Source of the DNA: Sphingomonas sp. 35-24ZXX
GTDB lineage: Bacteria > Pseudomonadota > Alphaproteobacteria > Sphingomonadales > Sphingomonadaceae
Assembly: GCF_000786215.1 (NCBI RefSeq)
Contig: NZ_JROG01000003.1
Span: 310,001-374,000 of the forward strand
Direction of reading: 5' to 3'
DNA length: 64,000 nt
The stretch's first letter is position 1. Each line of letters begins with the position of its first letter. The notes under the pieces are model-generated. The model ran no database searches. It was not told the origin of the DNA and saw nothing but the letters and a program-made list of their open reading frames with translations. Positions 18,393-27,052 of this stretch are shown here, piece by piece. The translations under genes were made by a program, and so were the position numbers.

Positions 18393-18483
18393 GTCATGTT
18401 GAACTGGTTTCAGGGCCCATTTCTCCCCGCGCAGCTTCGGCTGTTGGGGCGGGATGGATCCTGAAAAAAGTTCAGGATGACGG
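18393..18483. repeat. Imperfect palindromic intergenic repeat, type A, copy 2
   Basis: GAACTGGTTTCAG (18401-18413) faces CTGAAAAAAGTTC (18461-18473), with outer arms GTCAT and ATGAC and inner GGGCCCA/TGGATC. The ends match the element at 13330-13402, including the terminal AGTTCAGNNTGACGG. The stem is degraded compared with copy 1. It occupies most of the 133-nt gap between bioB and the esterase gene. No ORF or T-run terminator is seen in it. Confidence 0.75.
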
Positions 18484-18507
18484 ATTGGTGATGGCGGAAA
18501 CCCGCGC

Positions 18508-19374
18508 ATGAATTTCGTCCGATCAGCCTTGATTGCGATCGCGCTCGCCTGCGTCGTACCCGCCGCCGCGCAGCCGGTGCCGATCACCATCGGCGAGACG
18601 CATACTTTGGCGTCAAAGCCGTTGGCGCAGGAGCGGGTGGTGAACGTCTATCTGCCTGCCGGTTATGCGACATCGGGCAAGACCTATCCGGTGCTCTACC
18701 TCATTGACGGAGGGCTGGATCAGGATTTTCTGCACATCACCGGCACGAGTGCGCTGGGAGCGTTGTGGGCGCGGTCGCAGGAGCTGATCGTCGTTGGCGT
18801 TGCCACGAAGGATCGCAGACGTGAACTCACCGGACCGACGCAGGATGCCGCGTTGCTCAAGGAATTTCCGACCGCCGGCGGCTCGGCGGCGTTCCGCGCT
18901 TTCATCCGCGACGAGGTCATGCCGTTGGTCGCCAAGACCTACCGTGTCTCGGGCGAAACCGGCGTGATCGGAGAGTCGCTCGCCGGGCTGTTCATCGTCG
19001 AGACCATCCTGACCGAGCCTGACCTGTTCGATCATTATGCCGCGATCAGCCCCAGCCTGTGGTGGGATGACGAGCGCTTGTCCAGGTCCGCCGGCACGCT
19101 GCTCAAGACACCGATGCAAAAGCCGCACCGGTTGTACCTCACGATCGCCAACGAAGGCCGCGAGATGCAGACCGGCGTCGATCGGCTGGTCTCGGCCCTC
19201 AACGCCGATCCGCGTGAAGGCCGCGCGTGGTGCTACGCGCCGCACCCCGATCTGACCCACGCCACCATCTATCACAGCGTGTCGCCCGAGGCGCTCCAGT
19301 TCCTTTTCCCAACTGCGGTCGAGCAAGACCCAAAAAGTGGATTTGACCTATCATGCCAATCACCAAGATCCTGA
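18508..19374 (+). CDS. Exported alpha/beta-hydrolase (esterase D/BesA-like)
   Basis: The 288-residue protein has a signal peptide (MNFVRSALIAIALACVVPAA, cleavage near AAAQP) and an esterase-family alpha/beta fold with the nucleophile elbow GESLAG. The YPVLYLIDGG segment and C-terminal HATIYHS (likely catalytic His) resemble bacterial esterase D and siderophore-esterase (BesA/IroE) families. Its last 22 nt overlap the pccA start, so it is in the same transcription unit. Its substrate and any link to propionate metabolism are unknown. Confidence 0.8.
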   Translation: MNFVRSALIAIALACVVPAAAQPVPITIGETHTLASKPLAQERVVNVYLPAGYATSGKTYPVLYLIDGGLDQDFLHITGTSALGALWARSQELIVVGVATKDRRRELTGPTQDAALLKEFPTAGGSAAFRAFIRDEVMPLVAKTYRVSGETGVIGESLAGLFIVETILTEPDLFDHYAAISPSLWWDDERLSRSAGTLLKTPMQKPHRLYLTIANEGREMQTGVDRLVSALNADPREGRAWCYAPHPDLTHATIYHSVSPEALQFLFPTAVEQDPKSGFDLSCQSPRS

Positions 19375-21350
19375 TCGCCAATCGCGGCGAGATTGCCTGC
19401 CGCGTCATCCGCACCGCCCGCAAGATGGGCATCAAGACCGTGGCCGTTTATTCAGATGCCGATGCGCGCTCGCCGCATGTCGAGATGGCCGATGAAGCCG
19501 TGCATATCGGTCCGTCGCCTGCTGCGCAGTCGTACCTGCTTGCCGACAAGATCATCGAAGTGTGCAAGGCGACCGGTGCGGATGCGGTGCATCCCGGCTA
19601 CGGTTTCCTGTCCGAACGCACGAGCTTTGCCGAGGCGCTGAAGGCAGCGGGCATCACCTTCATCGGCCCCCCTCCCGGCGCGATCGCCGCGATGGGCGAC
19701 AAGATCGAATCCAAGAAGCTGGCGTTGCAGGCCGGCGTCAATGTCGTCCCCGGCTTTGTCGGCGAGATCGATGATACCGAGCATGCCGTGCGGATCGCCG
19801 AGGAAATCGGCTATCCCGTGATGATGAAGGCGTCGGCAGGCGGCGGCGGCAAGGGCATGCGCCTCGCCTATAGCGAGCAGGATGTGCGCGAAGGCTTCGA
19901 AGCCACCAAGCGCGAAGGGCTCGCCAGCTTCGGCGACGACCGCGTGTTCATCGAGAAGTTCATCCTCCAGCCGCGCCATATCGAAATCCAGGTGCTGGGC
20001 GACCAGCACGGCAACATCGTCTATCTCGGCGAACGCGAATGCTCGATCCAGCGCCGCCACCAGAAGGTGGTGGAAGAAGCCCCGTCGCCGTTCGTCACGC
20101 CCGAAATGCGCAAGAAGATGGGCGAGCAGGCGGTCGCACTGGCGCGCGCCGTCGGCTATTACAGCGCAGGCACGGTCGAACTGATCGTCTCGGGCGCGGA
20201 CAAGACCGGCGATGGCTTCTACTTCCTCGAGATGAACACCCGGCTTCAGGTCGAGCATCCCGTCACCGAGCTGGTCACCGGTCTCGATCTGGTCGAGCAG
20301 ATGATCCGCGTTGCCAATGGCGAGCCGCTCGCGTTCACGCAGGACGACGTCAAGCTGACCGGCTGGGCGGTGGAAAACCGCGTCTATGCCGAAGACCCGT
20401 ATCGCGGCTTCCTGCCTTCGATCGGTCGTCTGGTCCGCTACAATCCGCCCAAGCAGAAAAAGGGCGTGCGCGTCGATGACGGCGTCGAAGAGGGCGGCGA
20501 GGTCTCGATCCATTACGACCCGATGATCGCCAAGCTGATCACTTATGGCGATACCCGCATCGAGGCGATCGACCGGCAGATCAAGGCGATCGACCGGTTC
20601 GAGCTGGAAGGCCCGGGGCACAATCTCGATTTTGTCTCGGCGCTGATGCAGCATGAGCGCTTTCGTTCGGGCAACATCACCACCGGCTTCATCGCCGAGG
20701 AATATCCCGATGGCTTCCATGGCGCGCCTGCATCGCCCGAGCTGCTGCAGCGGCTAGCAGCGATGGCGGCATTCATCGCCACCGCAGAGGCCGACCGTGC
20801 CTTGCGGGTCAGCGATCAGTTGGGCAACCGGCTCACCCCGCCATCCGAATGGCGCGTGCGCCAGGGTGATATCGCAATGGAGGTCTCGGTCAGCGAGGAT
20901 GCGATCGTCGTCGATGGCGAAATCGTCGACATGAGCATGGGCTACACGCCCGGCGATCGCCTCGCGGTGGCCGATTTTGGTGACGAGGAAGACAGCGACG
21001 AGCTTGCGGTGAAGGTGCAGCGCACCCGCACCGGCTTTGCGCTGACCGCGCGCGGTGCGACGCACAGGTTCGAAGTTCTGCCCGCGCATGTTGCGCAGCA
21101 TGCCCGCCACATGATCGAGAAGGTGCCGCCCGATCTGTCGCGCTTCCTGCTCTGCCCGATGCCCGGTCTGCTGGTGAAGCTGCACGTTGCCGAAGGTGAC
21201 AAGGTGCAGCCCGGCCAGCCGCTGGCGATCGTGGAAGCGATGAAGATGGAGAACATCCTGCGCGCCGAAAAGGCGGCCACGGTCAAGACGATCAGCGCCG
21301 CCGAAGGGGATAGCCTTGCCGTCGATGCGGTGATACTCGAACTCGAATAA
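19353..21350 (+). CDS. pccA: Propionyl-CoA carboxylase, biotin-carboxylase/biotin-carrier (alpha) subunit
   Basis: PccA carboxylates biotin at the expense of ATP and bicarbonate and carries it to PccB. The 665-residue product has the biotin carboxylase start (KILIANRGEIACRVIR), the ATP-grasp glycine loop (KASAGGGGKGMR), the EMNTRLQVEHPVTE catalytic motif, a connecting BT-like domain, and a C-terminal biotinyl domain with the modified Lys631 in EAMKMEN. The length and pairing with pccB support propionyl- rather than acetyl-CoA carboxylase. The start lies inside the 3' end of the esterase gene (22-nt overlap). Confidence 0.94.
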   Translation: MPITKILIANRGEIACRVIRTARKMGIKTVAVYSDADARSPHVEMADEAVHIGPSPAAQSYLLADKIIEVCKATGADAVHPGYGFLSERTSFAEALKAAGITFIGPPPGAIAAMGDKIESKKLALQAGVNVVPGFVGEIDDTEHAVRIAEEIGYPVMMKASAGGGGKGMRLAYSEQDVREGFEATKREGLASFGDDRVFIEKFILQPRHIEIQVLGDQHGNIVYLGERECSIQRRHQKVVEEAPSPFVTPEMRKKMGEQAVALARAVGYYSAGTVELIVSGADKTGDGFYFLEMNTRLQVEHPVTELVTGLDLVEQMIRVANGEPLAFTQDDVKLTGWAVENRVYAEDPYRGFLPSIGRLVRYNPPKQKKGVRVDDGVEEGGEVSIHYDPMIAKLITYGDTRIEAIDRQIKAIDRFELEGPGHNLDFVSALMQHERFRSGNITTGFIAEEYPDGFHGAPASPELLQRLAAMAAFIATAEADRALRVSDQLGNRLTPPSEWRVRQGDIAMEVSVSEDAIVVDGEIVDMSMGYTPGDRLAVADFGDEEDSDELAVKVQRTRTGFALTARGATHRFEVLPAHVAQHARHMIEKVPPDLSRFLLCPMPGLLVKLHVAEGDKVQPGQPLAIVEAMKMENILRAEKAATVKTISAAEGDSLAVDAVILELE

Positions 21351-21376
21351 GGGACGCATTTCGGGGGAGAAGCTGG

Positions 21377-22993
21377 ATGACCGCAACGGTCGCAGCGGAC
21401 GGCAAGATCGCGCAGCCAGGCAAGTCGGAAATCCGGCTGGTCATTGGCGCGTCTTCGCTGGGTACCATTTTCGAATGGTATGATTTCTTTATCTACGGCA
21501 CGCTCGCCGCGATCATCGGGCGCACGTTCTTCCCCAGCGGCAATGTCACGCTGGAGACACTGCTGGTCTGGGCGGGCTTTGCCGTCGGCTTCGGCTTTCG
21601 GCCATTGGGCGCGATCCTGTTCGGCTTTCTGGGTGACAGGCTTGGGCGCAAATACACCTTTCTGGTGACGGTGACGCTGATGGGTGTCGCGACGGCAGGG
21701 GTGGGGCTCATCCCGTCTGCAGATACCATCGGTATTGCTGCCCCGATCATCATCATCCTGCTGCGTATTCTGCAGGGCCTGGCGCTGGGCGGCGAATATG
21801 GCGGCGCGGCGATCTATGTGTCCGAGCATGCCCCGCCCGAAAAGCGCGGCTTCTACACCAGCTTCATCCAGGCGAGCGTGGTCGGCGGGTTCATCCTCAG
21901 CCTTGTCGTCGTGCTGGGATGCAAGGCGCTGATGAGCGACGAATTTTGGAATGACTGGGGCTGGCGCGTGCCGTTCCTACTGTCGCTGCTGTTGCTGGCG
22001 GTATCTTTGTGGATGCGGCTCAAGCTGTCCGAAAGCCCGGTGTTCAAGGCGATGAAGGAAAGCAACGAGCTGGCCGCCAACCCGTTTATCGAGAGCTTTA
22101 CCTATCCCGGCAACAAGGCGCGGCTGTTCGTCGCGCTGTTCGGCATCGCCGCGGGGCTCACCGTGATCTGGTACACCGCGATGTTCTCTGCGCTGTCGTT
22201 CCTCAAGGGACCGATGCGTGTCGAGGAAACCGCAGCCGAGATCATCGTCGGCGGCGCGGCGTGCATTTCGACGCTGTTCTATATCTATTTCGGGCACCTG
22301 TCGGACAAGATCGGGCGCAAGAAGCCGATCGTCTGGGGCTATGCGCTGACGTTGCTGCTGCTCTTCCCGCTGTTCTGGGTGATCGGCAGTGTCGCCAACC
22401 CGTCGCTCAATGCAGCGATGGAGCGTGCCCCGGTGATCGTCTCCGGCCCCGATTGCGATTACTCGCCATTCGCCAAGGAACAGACCAGCGATTGCGGCAA
22501 GCTGCTCGCGCAGCTCACTGCCAAGGGTGTTGCTTACACCTTGAGCGAAAGCCCGCGTCTCGCGGTCAAGGTGGGGGACAGCCCGGTCGGCGATGTCAGC
22601 GGCGATGGCGTCAACGCAGCCCTGACGGCAGCCGGCTATGACTTCACCCCGCGTGTGCCGCCTGCAGCCAGCATCGCGGTGATCGTGCTCGCGCTCGCCG
22701 CCCTCGGCGCGCTCTCTGCGGCCACCTATGGACCGGTCGCGGCCGTGCTGGCCGAGATGTTCCCGCCGCGCATCCGCTACAGCTCGATGTCGATCCCCTA
22801 TCATTTCGGCACCGGCTATTTCGGCGGGTTCCTGCCGTTCATCGCCAGCTTCATCATCGCCAAGACCGGCAACCCGTATTCGGGGCTGTGGTATACCTGG
22901 GGCGTGGTGCTGATGGCCTTCCTCGTCTCGATGTTCATGCTGCGCGAAACGCATCATCCGGGAAGCGCGGGCACCGCTCCGGCGAACTCCTGA
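21377..22993 (+). CDS. MFS transporter of the metabolite:H+ symporter (MHS) family
   Basis: This 538-residue inner-membrane protein has about 12 hydrophobic segments. MHS hallmarks are the N-terminal SSLGTIFEWYDFFIYG, the loop motif GFLGDRLGRKYTF and RILQGLALGGEYGGAA. MHS carriers move proline, betaine, citrate, ketoglutarate or similar acids. An unusual hydrophilic stretch of about 85 residues (about 343-430, with two Cys) interrupts the C-terminal half before PPAASIAVIVL. It follows pccA by 26 nt, so a short-chain acid substrate is plausible but inferred. It lies 1 nt before the alr start codon. Confidence 0.87.
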   Translation: MTATVAADGKIAQPGKSEIRLVIGASSLGTIFEWYDFFIYGTLAAIIGRTFFPSGNVTLETLLVWAGFAVGFGFRPLGAILFGFLGDRLGRKYTFLVTVTLMGVATAGVGLIPSADTIGIAAPIIIILLRILQGLALGGEYGGAAIYVSEHAPPEKRGFYTSFIQASVVGGFILSLVVVLGCKALMSDEFWNDWGWRVPFLLSLLLLAVSLWMRLKLSESPVFKAMKESNELAANPFIESFTYPGNKARLFVALFGIAAGLTVIWYTAMFSALSFLKGPMRVEETAAEIIVGGAACISTLFYIYFGHLSDKIGRKKPIVWGYALTLLLLFPLFWVIGSVANPSLNAAMERAPVIVSGPDCDYSPFAKEQTSDCGKLLAQLTAKGVAYTLSESPRLAVKVGDSPVGDVSGDGVNAALTAAGYDFTPRVPPAASIAVIVLALAALGALSAATYGPVAAVLAEMFPPRIRYSSMSIPYHFGTGYFGGFLPFIASFIIAKTGNPYSGLWYTWGVVLMAFLVSMFMLRETHHPGSAGTAPANS

Positions 22994-22994
22994 C

Positions 22995-24029
22995 ATGGCC
23001 AATATGCGGCTGGTTCTGGATGGCGCGGCGCTGGCCGAAAACTGGCGCGCGCTCGACCGTCTGAGCGGCGGTGCGCGCGCGGGCGCAGCCGTCAAGGCGG
23101 ATGGCTATGGCCTTGGCGCGGTCGAAGTCGTCACCCGCCTGGCACGCGCCGGGTGCACCGACTTTTTCGTGGCCCACTGGCATGAAGCGCAGGCGCTGGC
23201 CGGGCTGGTCGATCCCGCGCGCCTTGCCGTGCTGCACGGCATCGCGCCAGGCGAAGAGCAGGTGGCGGTCTCGGGCGTGGCCGTGCCCGTGCTGAACAGC
23301 GCCGACCAGATCGCACGCTGGCGGCAGGCGGGCGGGGGGCTGTGTCATGTCATGATCGATACCGGCATGAGCCGGCTTGGGCTCGACTGGCGCGAGGATA
23401 TCGCTGGCCTGTGCGCGGGGCTCGATGTCGATCTGTGCCTCAGCCATCTGGCATCGGCCGACGAGGACAGCGCGCAAAACGAATTGCAGCGCCAGCGGTT
23501 CGAGCAGGTGCGCGGACAGGTTTCCGCCCGGCGCTACAGCCTGGCCAACAGCGCCGGGATAGCCCTTGGCAGCGGTTTTCATTTCGATTGCACCCGGCCA
23601 GGACTTGCCCTGTACGGCGGGGTTCCGTGCCCGGCGCTGGCAGAGCACATCAGGCCAGTGATGCGGCTCGAGGCGCGGGTGCTTCAGGTCCGGCAAGTGC
23701 GCGCGGGCGACACCATCGGCTATGGCGCGACCTTCGCTGCCCCACGCGACATGCGTACCGCGACACTCTCCCTGGGCTATGCGGATGGTTTCAAGCGCGC
23801 ACTGTCGTCCATCGGTGGTTTTTCCTGCGAGGGGCAGCGGCTGCCGCTGCTCGGCCGCGTGTCGATGGACCTGACCTGCATCGATGTCAGCGCTGCGCCG
23901 GCGCTGGGCGAGGGCGACTGGATCGCCGCCGATCTCGATCTGCCGCTGGCCGAAGCCGCGACCGGGATCAGCCAGTATGAATGGCTGACCCAGATCGGAC
24001 GGCGTTTCGACAGAGTTTGGCTGGACTGA
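22995..24029 (+). CDS. alr: Alanine racemase
   Basis: The enzyme is PLP-dependent and makes D-alanine for peptidoglycan. The 344-residue protein has the PLP lysine Lys34 in AAVKADGYGLG and the catalytic Tyr region GYGATFAAPRDMR, with a C-terminal beta domain (LGRVSMDLTCIDVS). It follows the MHS transporter with a 1-nt gap and so is probably co-transcribed. No metabolic link to propionate is evident. It is convergent with the thiolase gene, 3 nt away. Confidence 0.93.
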   Translation: MANMRLVLDGAALAENWRALDRLSGGARAGAAVKADGYGLGAVEVVTRLARAGCTDFFVAHWHEAQALAGLVDPARLAVLHGIAPGEEQVAVSGVAVPVLNSADQIARWRQAGGGLCHVMIDTGMSRLGLDWREDIAGLCAGLDVDLCLSHLASADEDSAQNELQRQRFEQVRGQVSARRYSLANSAGIALGSGFHFDCTRPGLALYGGVPCPALAEHIRPVMRLEARVLQVRQVRAGDTIGYGATFAAPRDMRTATLSLGYADGFKRALSSIGGFSCEGQRLPLLGRVSMDLTCIDVSAAPALGEGDWIAADLDLPLAEAATGISQYEWLTQIGRRFDRVWLD

Positions 24030-24032
24030 GCG

Positions 24033-25205
24033 TCAGCGCTCGATGCAGAGCGCGATGCCCATGCCGCCACCGATGCACAAAGTGGCGAGACCCTTCTTGG
24101 CGTCGCGGCGGCCCATTTCATAAAGCAGAGTGGTGAGCACGCGTGCGCCGCTGGCACCGATCGGATGGCCGATGGCGATCGCGCCGCCGTTGACGTTCAC
24201 CTTTTCCGGGTCCCAGCCCATCTCCTGTGTCACCGAGAGCGCCTGCGCGGCAAAGGCTTCGTTGGATTCGATGAGGTCCAGATCCTCGACGCTCCATCCG
24301 GCCTTGGCCAACGCGCGGCGGCTGGCCGAAACCGGGCCGATGCCCATGACCGAAGGATCGACCCCCATAGAGGCCCAGCTGGCGATACGACCCAGCGGGG
24401 TGAGGCCGCGCTTGGCGGCGTCTTCCTCGCGCATCAGCACCAGGGCCGCCGCGCCGTCGTTGAGCCCGCTGGCATTGGCAGCGGTCACGGTGCCGTCCTT
24501 CTTGAACGCAGGCTTCAATCCCGCGACGCTTTCATAGGTCGCACCGGCGCGGATGTATTCGTCATCGGTGACAATGGTGTCGCCCTTGCGGCCCTTGATG
24601 GTGACCGGGGCGATTTCGTCCATGAAGCGGCCATCGGCGCGGGCATGTTCGGCCAGGTTTTGCGAGCGGACGGCAAAGTGGTCCTGCGCCTCGCGGCTGA
24701 TCTGGTACTTTTCGGCCAGGTTCTCGGCGGTGATGCCCATGTGATACTGGTTGAACACGTCGGTCAGGCCATCATAGACCATGGTATCGACGAGCTTGAG
24801 ATCGCCCATCTTCTGCCCCGCGCGCAGCATCTGGCAGTGCGGCGACATCGACATGTTTTCCTGGCCGCCCGCGATCACGACATCGGCATCGCCATTGGCG
24901 ATCGACTGGAAGCCCAGGGCCACTGCGCGCAGGCCCGATCCGCAAACCTGGTTGACGCCATAAGCGGGGACTTCCTTGGGGATGCCGGCGTTGAGCGAGG
25001 CTTGGCGTGCCGGGTTCTGGCCCTGGCCTGCGGTCAGCACCTGGCCCAGGATGACCTCGGAGACCTCGTCGGCGCTGAGGCCCGACTGCGCGAGGGCAGC
25101 CTCGATCGCGATGCGGCCCAGTTCGTGGGCGGGCGTTGCGGCATAGGCCCCCAGAAAGCTGCCGACGGGCGTGCGCTTGGCGGCGGTGATGACAATGCTG
25201 GACAT
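24033..25205 (-). CDS. phaA: Acetyl-CoA acetyltransferase (thiolase)
   Basis: This thiolase condenses two acetyl-CoA to acetoacetyl-CoA or does the reverse. The 390-residue product shows the acyl-binding Cys88 in NQVCGSGLRAVALG, the catalytic His in AIGHPIGASGARVL and the C-terminal Cys in CIGGGMGIALCIER. Start MSSIVITAAKRTPVG matches the family; the open frame upstream is excluded. It lies 41 nt downstream of a PHA synthase-like gene and near phaR, which favours a role in polyhydroxyalkanoate synthesis, although such thiolases also serve acetoacetate and amino-acid degradation. phaB is not in the window. Confidence 0.92.
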   Translation of the reverse strand: MSSIVITAAKRTPVGSFLGAYAATPAHELGRIAIEAALAQSGLSADEVSEVILGQVLTAGQGQNPARQASLNAGIPKEVPAYGVNQVCGSGLRAVALGFQSIANGDADVVIAGGQENMSMSPHCQMLRAGQKMGDLKLVDTMVYDGLTDVFNQYHMGITAENLAEKYQISREAQDHFAVRSQNLAEHARADGRFMDEIAPVTIKGRKGDTIVTDDEYIRAGATYESVAGLKPAFKKDGTVTAANASGLNDGAAALVLMREEDAAKRGLTPLGRIASWASMGVDPSVMGIGPVSASRRALAKAGWSVEDLDLIESNEAFAAQALSVTQEMGWDPEKVNVNGGAIAIGHPIGASGARVLTTLLYEMGRRDAKKGLATLCIGGGMGIALCIER

Positions 25206-25246
25206 GGCCAGGAAACTCCATTTGCGGGAAGGAAAGGACGTGGAAA

Positions 25247-26362
25247 CTAGATAGAACTTTCGTGTGACAATATCCACCGTTTGAGCATCAGCCACAGCGT
25301 CTGCGGCGCACTGCCACCGATGACCATGCCAACATGGCCCGATGCCAGCACCTCGCGCCCCGGGAGATCGGGCGAGCATGCCAGCGGCACGATGGCATCG
25401 CTGGCCGAGGCGAACTCCATCGCCGGCCCGCGGATCGCATCAGGGAGGATGGTCAGGCCGCCCACGGTCCACTGGCCCTGGCCCGTGACATCGTCGCGGT
25501 AGAGTTGCTCGAACAGCTGTTCGCCCAATGCGAACGGCATCGGCTCGCCGCCATTGGCCCAGTCTTCGACCGCGACAAACCGCCGCGCGCTGGCGCTGTC
25601 GGGCAGCATCGCGCCGAACTTGAGGTATTTATCCATCAGCTTGTCGGGCGAAAGCGTCCAGAAGCCGTGCTGCATGACCTCCATGGGCACGAGACCCATG
25701 GCATCGCAGCTGGGCCGATGGTGTTGCCACATCGCGGTCAATTCGGCGCGGCGCTGCGCCGGATAGCCGCTGAAATGCCATGGCGTCGCGATCAGCGACA
25801 GGCTGCGCACCGGCAGGTGACAGGCCGCCGCCATCGCGATCAGGCCGCCCAGGCAATAGCCGACCAGATGCACCGGACCGTCCAGCGCCTGCAGCAGGGG
25901 CAGCAACCGCGCCATGACGAACGTATCGAGAGATTCGGCGCGATCCTCCGGCGAGACCTGGCCCCAGTCGACGAGCGCCGATGGAAGGCCCTGCTCGCCC
26001 ATCCACCCCATCAGCGAGCATTCGACATCCATGTCCAGCACGTCGGGCGCGTTGATCGGCGAGGGGACGAACACGACGCGCGGCGAAGCCGGTGTCCCGC
26101 TATCGGACGCCAGCGTTCCTGCTGCGGTGCGCAACATCGCCTTGCCGTGCTGCAGCAAAGACTGACCCGGGGGACGCAGAAAGCCACGATCGGCGCGCTG
26201 ATAGCGGTCAAGCGCCTGCAATAGCAGGACCAGCCGGGCAGGGTCGTCTGCCAGCTGCTGACGGGCCAGTGCAAGGAAAAGCGGCAAAGGACGGGGTGCA
26301 TGTTGCAGTGCACTATGCTGCGGTGCTACAGTGCGGCGGGATTTAGCGGGAGATGAACGCAT
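25247..26362 (-). CDS. Short PHA synthase-like alpha/beta-hydrolase
   Basis: The protein of about 371 residues has the cysteine lipase box GYCLGG (in HLVGYCLGGLIAM) that marks polyhydroxyalkanoate synthases, followed by a candidate Asp (ASASDAIVPL) and a His motif (SGHVGMVIGGSAP) like those of class I PhaC. It lacks most of the long N-terminal domain of class I enzymes, which are near 570-600 residues. It could be a short synthase, a synthase subunit or a depolymerase/acyl hydrolase. The start is uncertain: ATG at 26362 overlaps the divergent phaR start codon by 2 nt, and a start 50-70 nt further in would free room for the phaR promoter. Confidence 0.72.
   Translation of the reverse strand: MRSSPAKSRRTVAPQHSALQHAPRPLPLFLALARQQLADDPARLVLLLQALDRYQRADRGFLRPPGQSLLQHGKAMLRTAAGTLASDSGTPASPRVVFVPSPINAPDVLDMDVECSLMGWMGEQGLPSALVDWGQVSPEDRAESLDTFVMARLLPLLQALDGPVHLVGYCLGGLIAMAAACHLPVRSLSLIATPWHFSGYPAQRRAELTAMWQHHRPSCDAMGLVPMEVMQHGFWTLSPDKLMDKYLKFGAMLPDSASARRFVAVEDWANGGEPMPFALGEQLFEQLYRDDVTGQGQWTVGGLTILPDAIRGPAMEFASASDAIVPLACSPDLPGREVLASGHVGMVIGGSAPQTLWLMLKRWILSHESSI
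26296..26336. promoter_or_regulatory. TGC-rich repeats, candidate PhaR binding region
   Basis: Between 26296 and 26336 the words GTGCA, TTGCAGTGCAC, ATGCTGC, GGTGC and AGTGC recur at short spacing, just upstream of the phaR Shine-Dalgarno. PhaR-type repressors are known to bind TGC-rich palindromic DNA and to autoregulate. The site overlaps the predicted 5' end of the divergent hydrolase gene. No exact consensus was matched, so this is tentative. Confidence 0.35.
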
Positions 26363-26936
26363 GGCCAAATCTGGCACCTCGGATTCGGATGATGTCATCA
26401 TCATCAAAAAGTACGCCAATCGCCGTCTGTATAACACCCGGTCGTCGAGCTATATCACGCTCGATTTTCTGGCAAAGCTCACGCGTGAAGGCAAGGACTT
26501 CCAGGTGGTCGATGCCAAGACCGGCGACGACATCACCCACAACATCCTGACTCAGATCATCATGGAAGAGGAATCGAGCGGCCAGCAGATGCTGCCCGTC
26601 GGCTTCCTGCGCGAGCTGATCTCGATGTACGGCAATTCGATGCAGTCGATGATCCCGCAGTATCTCGAAGCCTCGATGGAAGCGTTTCGCAAGAACCAGG
26701 AAAAGTTCCAGACCGCGATGGAAGGCAGCATCAAGAACAGCCCGTTCGCGCAGCTGGCCCGCCAGAATCTTGCGATGTTCGAAGCCGCGTCCAGCGCCTT
26801 CAGCCCGCGCAAGGACAAGCAGGCCGCTACCCCGGCCCAGCCAGCCGCCAGCTCCTCCGACGACGAGATCGCCGCGCTGAAGGCCGAGCTTTCGGCCATG
26901 CAGCGCAAGATCGACAGCCTGGTCGACAAGAGCTGA
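26361..26936 (+). CDS. phaR: Polyhydroxyalkanoate synthesis repressor PhaR
   Basis: PhaR binds DNA and PHA granules and represses phasin and PHA genes until polymer is present. The 191-residue protein has the N-terminal PHB/PHA accumulation-regulator DNA-binding domain (IIIKKYANRRLYNTRSSSYI) and the second accumulation domain (LPVGFLRELISMYGNSMQS). A low-complexity Ala/Pro/Ser linker (about 150-170) and a short coiled coil (DDEIAALKAELSAMQRKI) follow. The start at 26361 has GGGAG 8 nt upstream. It is divergent from the PHA synthase-like gene with overlapping start codons. Confidence 0.94.
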   Translation: MAKSGTSDSDDVIIIKKYANRRLYNTRSSSYITLDFLAKLTREGKDFQVVDAKTGDDITHNILTQIIMEEESSGQQMLPVGFLRELISMYGNSMQSMIPQYLEASMEAFRKNQEKFQTAMEGSIKNSPFAQLARQNLAMFEAASSAFSPRKDKQAATPAQPAASSSDDEIAALKAELSAMQRKIDSLVDKS

Positions 26937-26959
26937 CCGGCTGATCGACAAAAGACATC

Positions 26960-27025
26960 AGGGCCCGCGCCCACCCAAACAGGTGATTGCCTGATGGCCA
27001 CCATCGGCCTAGGCACGCGGGCCTT
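26960..27025 (+). promoter_or_regulatory. Branched stem-loop between phaR and proS
   Basis: A 10-bp outer stem pairs 26960-26969 (AGGGCCCGCG) with 27016-27025 (CGCGGGCCTT, one G-U pair). Within it lie two hairpins: CAGG-TGATTG-CCTG (26980-26993) and GATGG-CCA-CCATC (26993-27005, sharing base 26993), followed by the self-complementary GCCTAGGC. The structure occupies the middle of the 116-nt gap and ends in TTGTTCT, 27 nt before the proS GTG. It could terminate phaR transcription or form a leader structure for proS. No known riboswitch class is recognised. Confidence 0.5.
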
Positions 27026-27052
27026 GTTCTACAGCATCAGGACCGAATTTAC

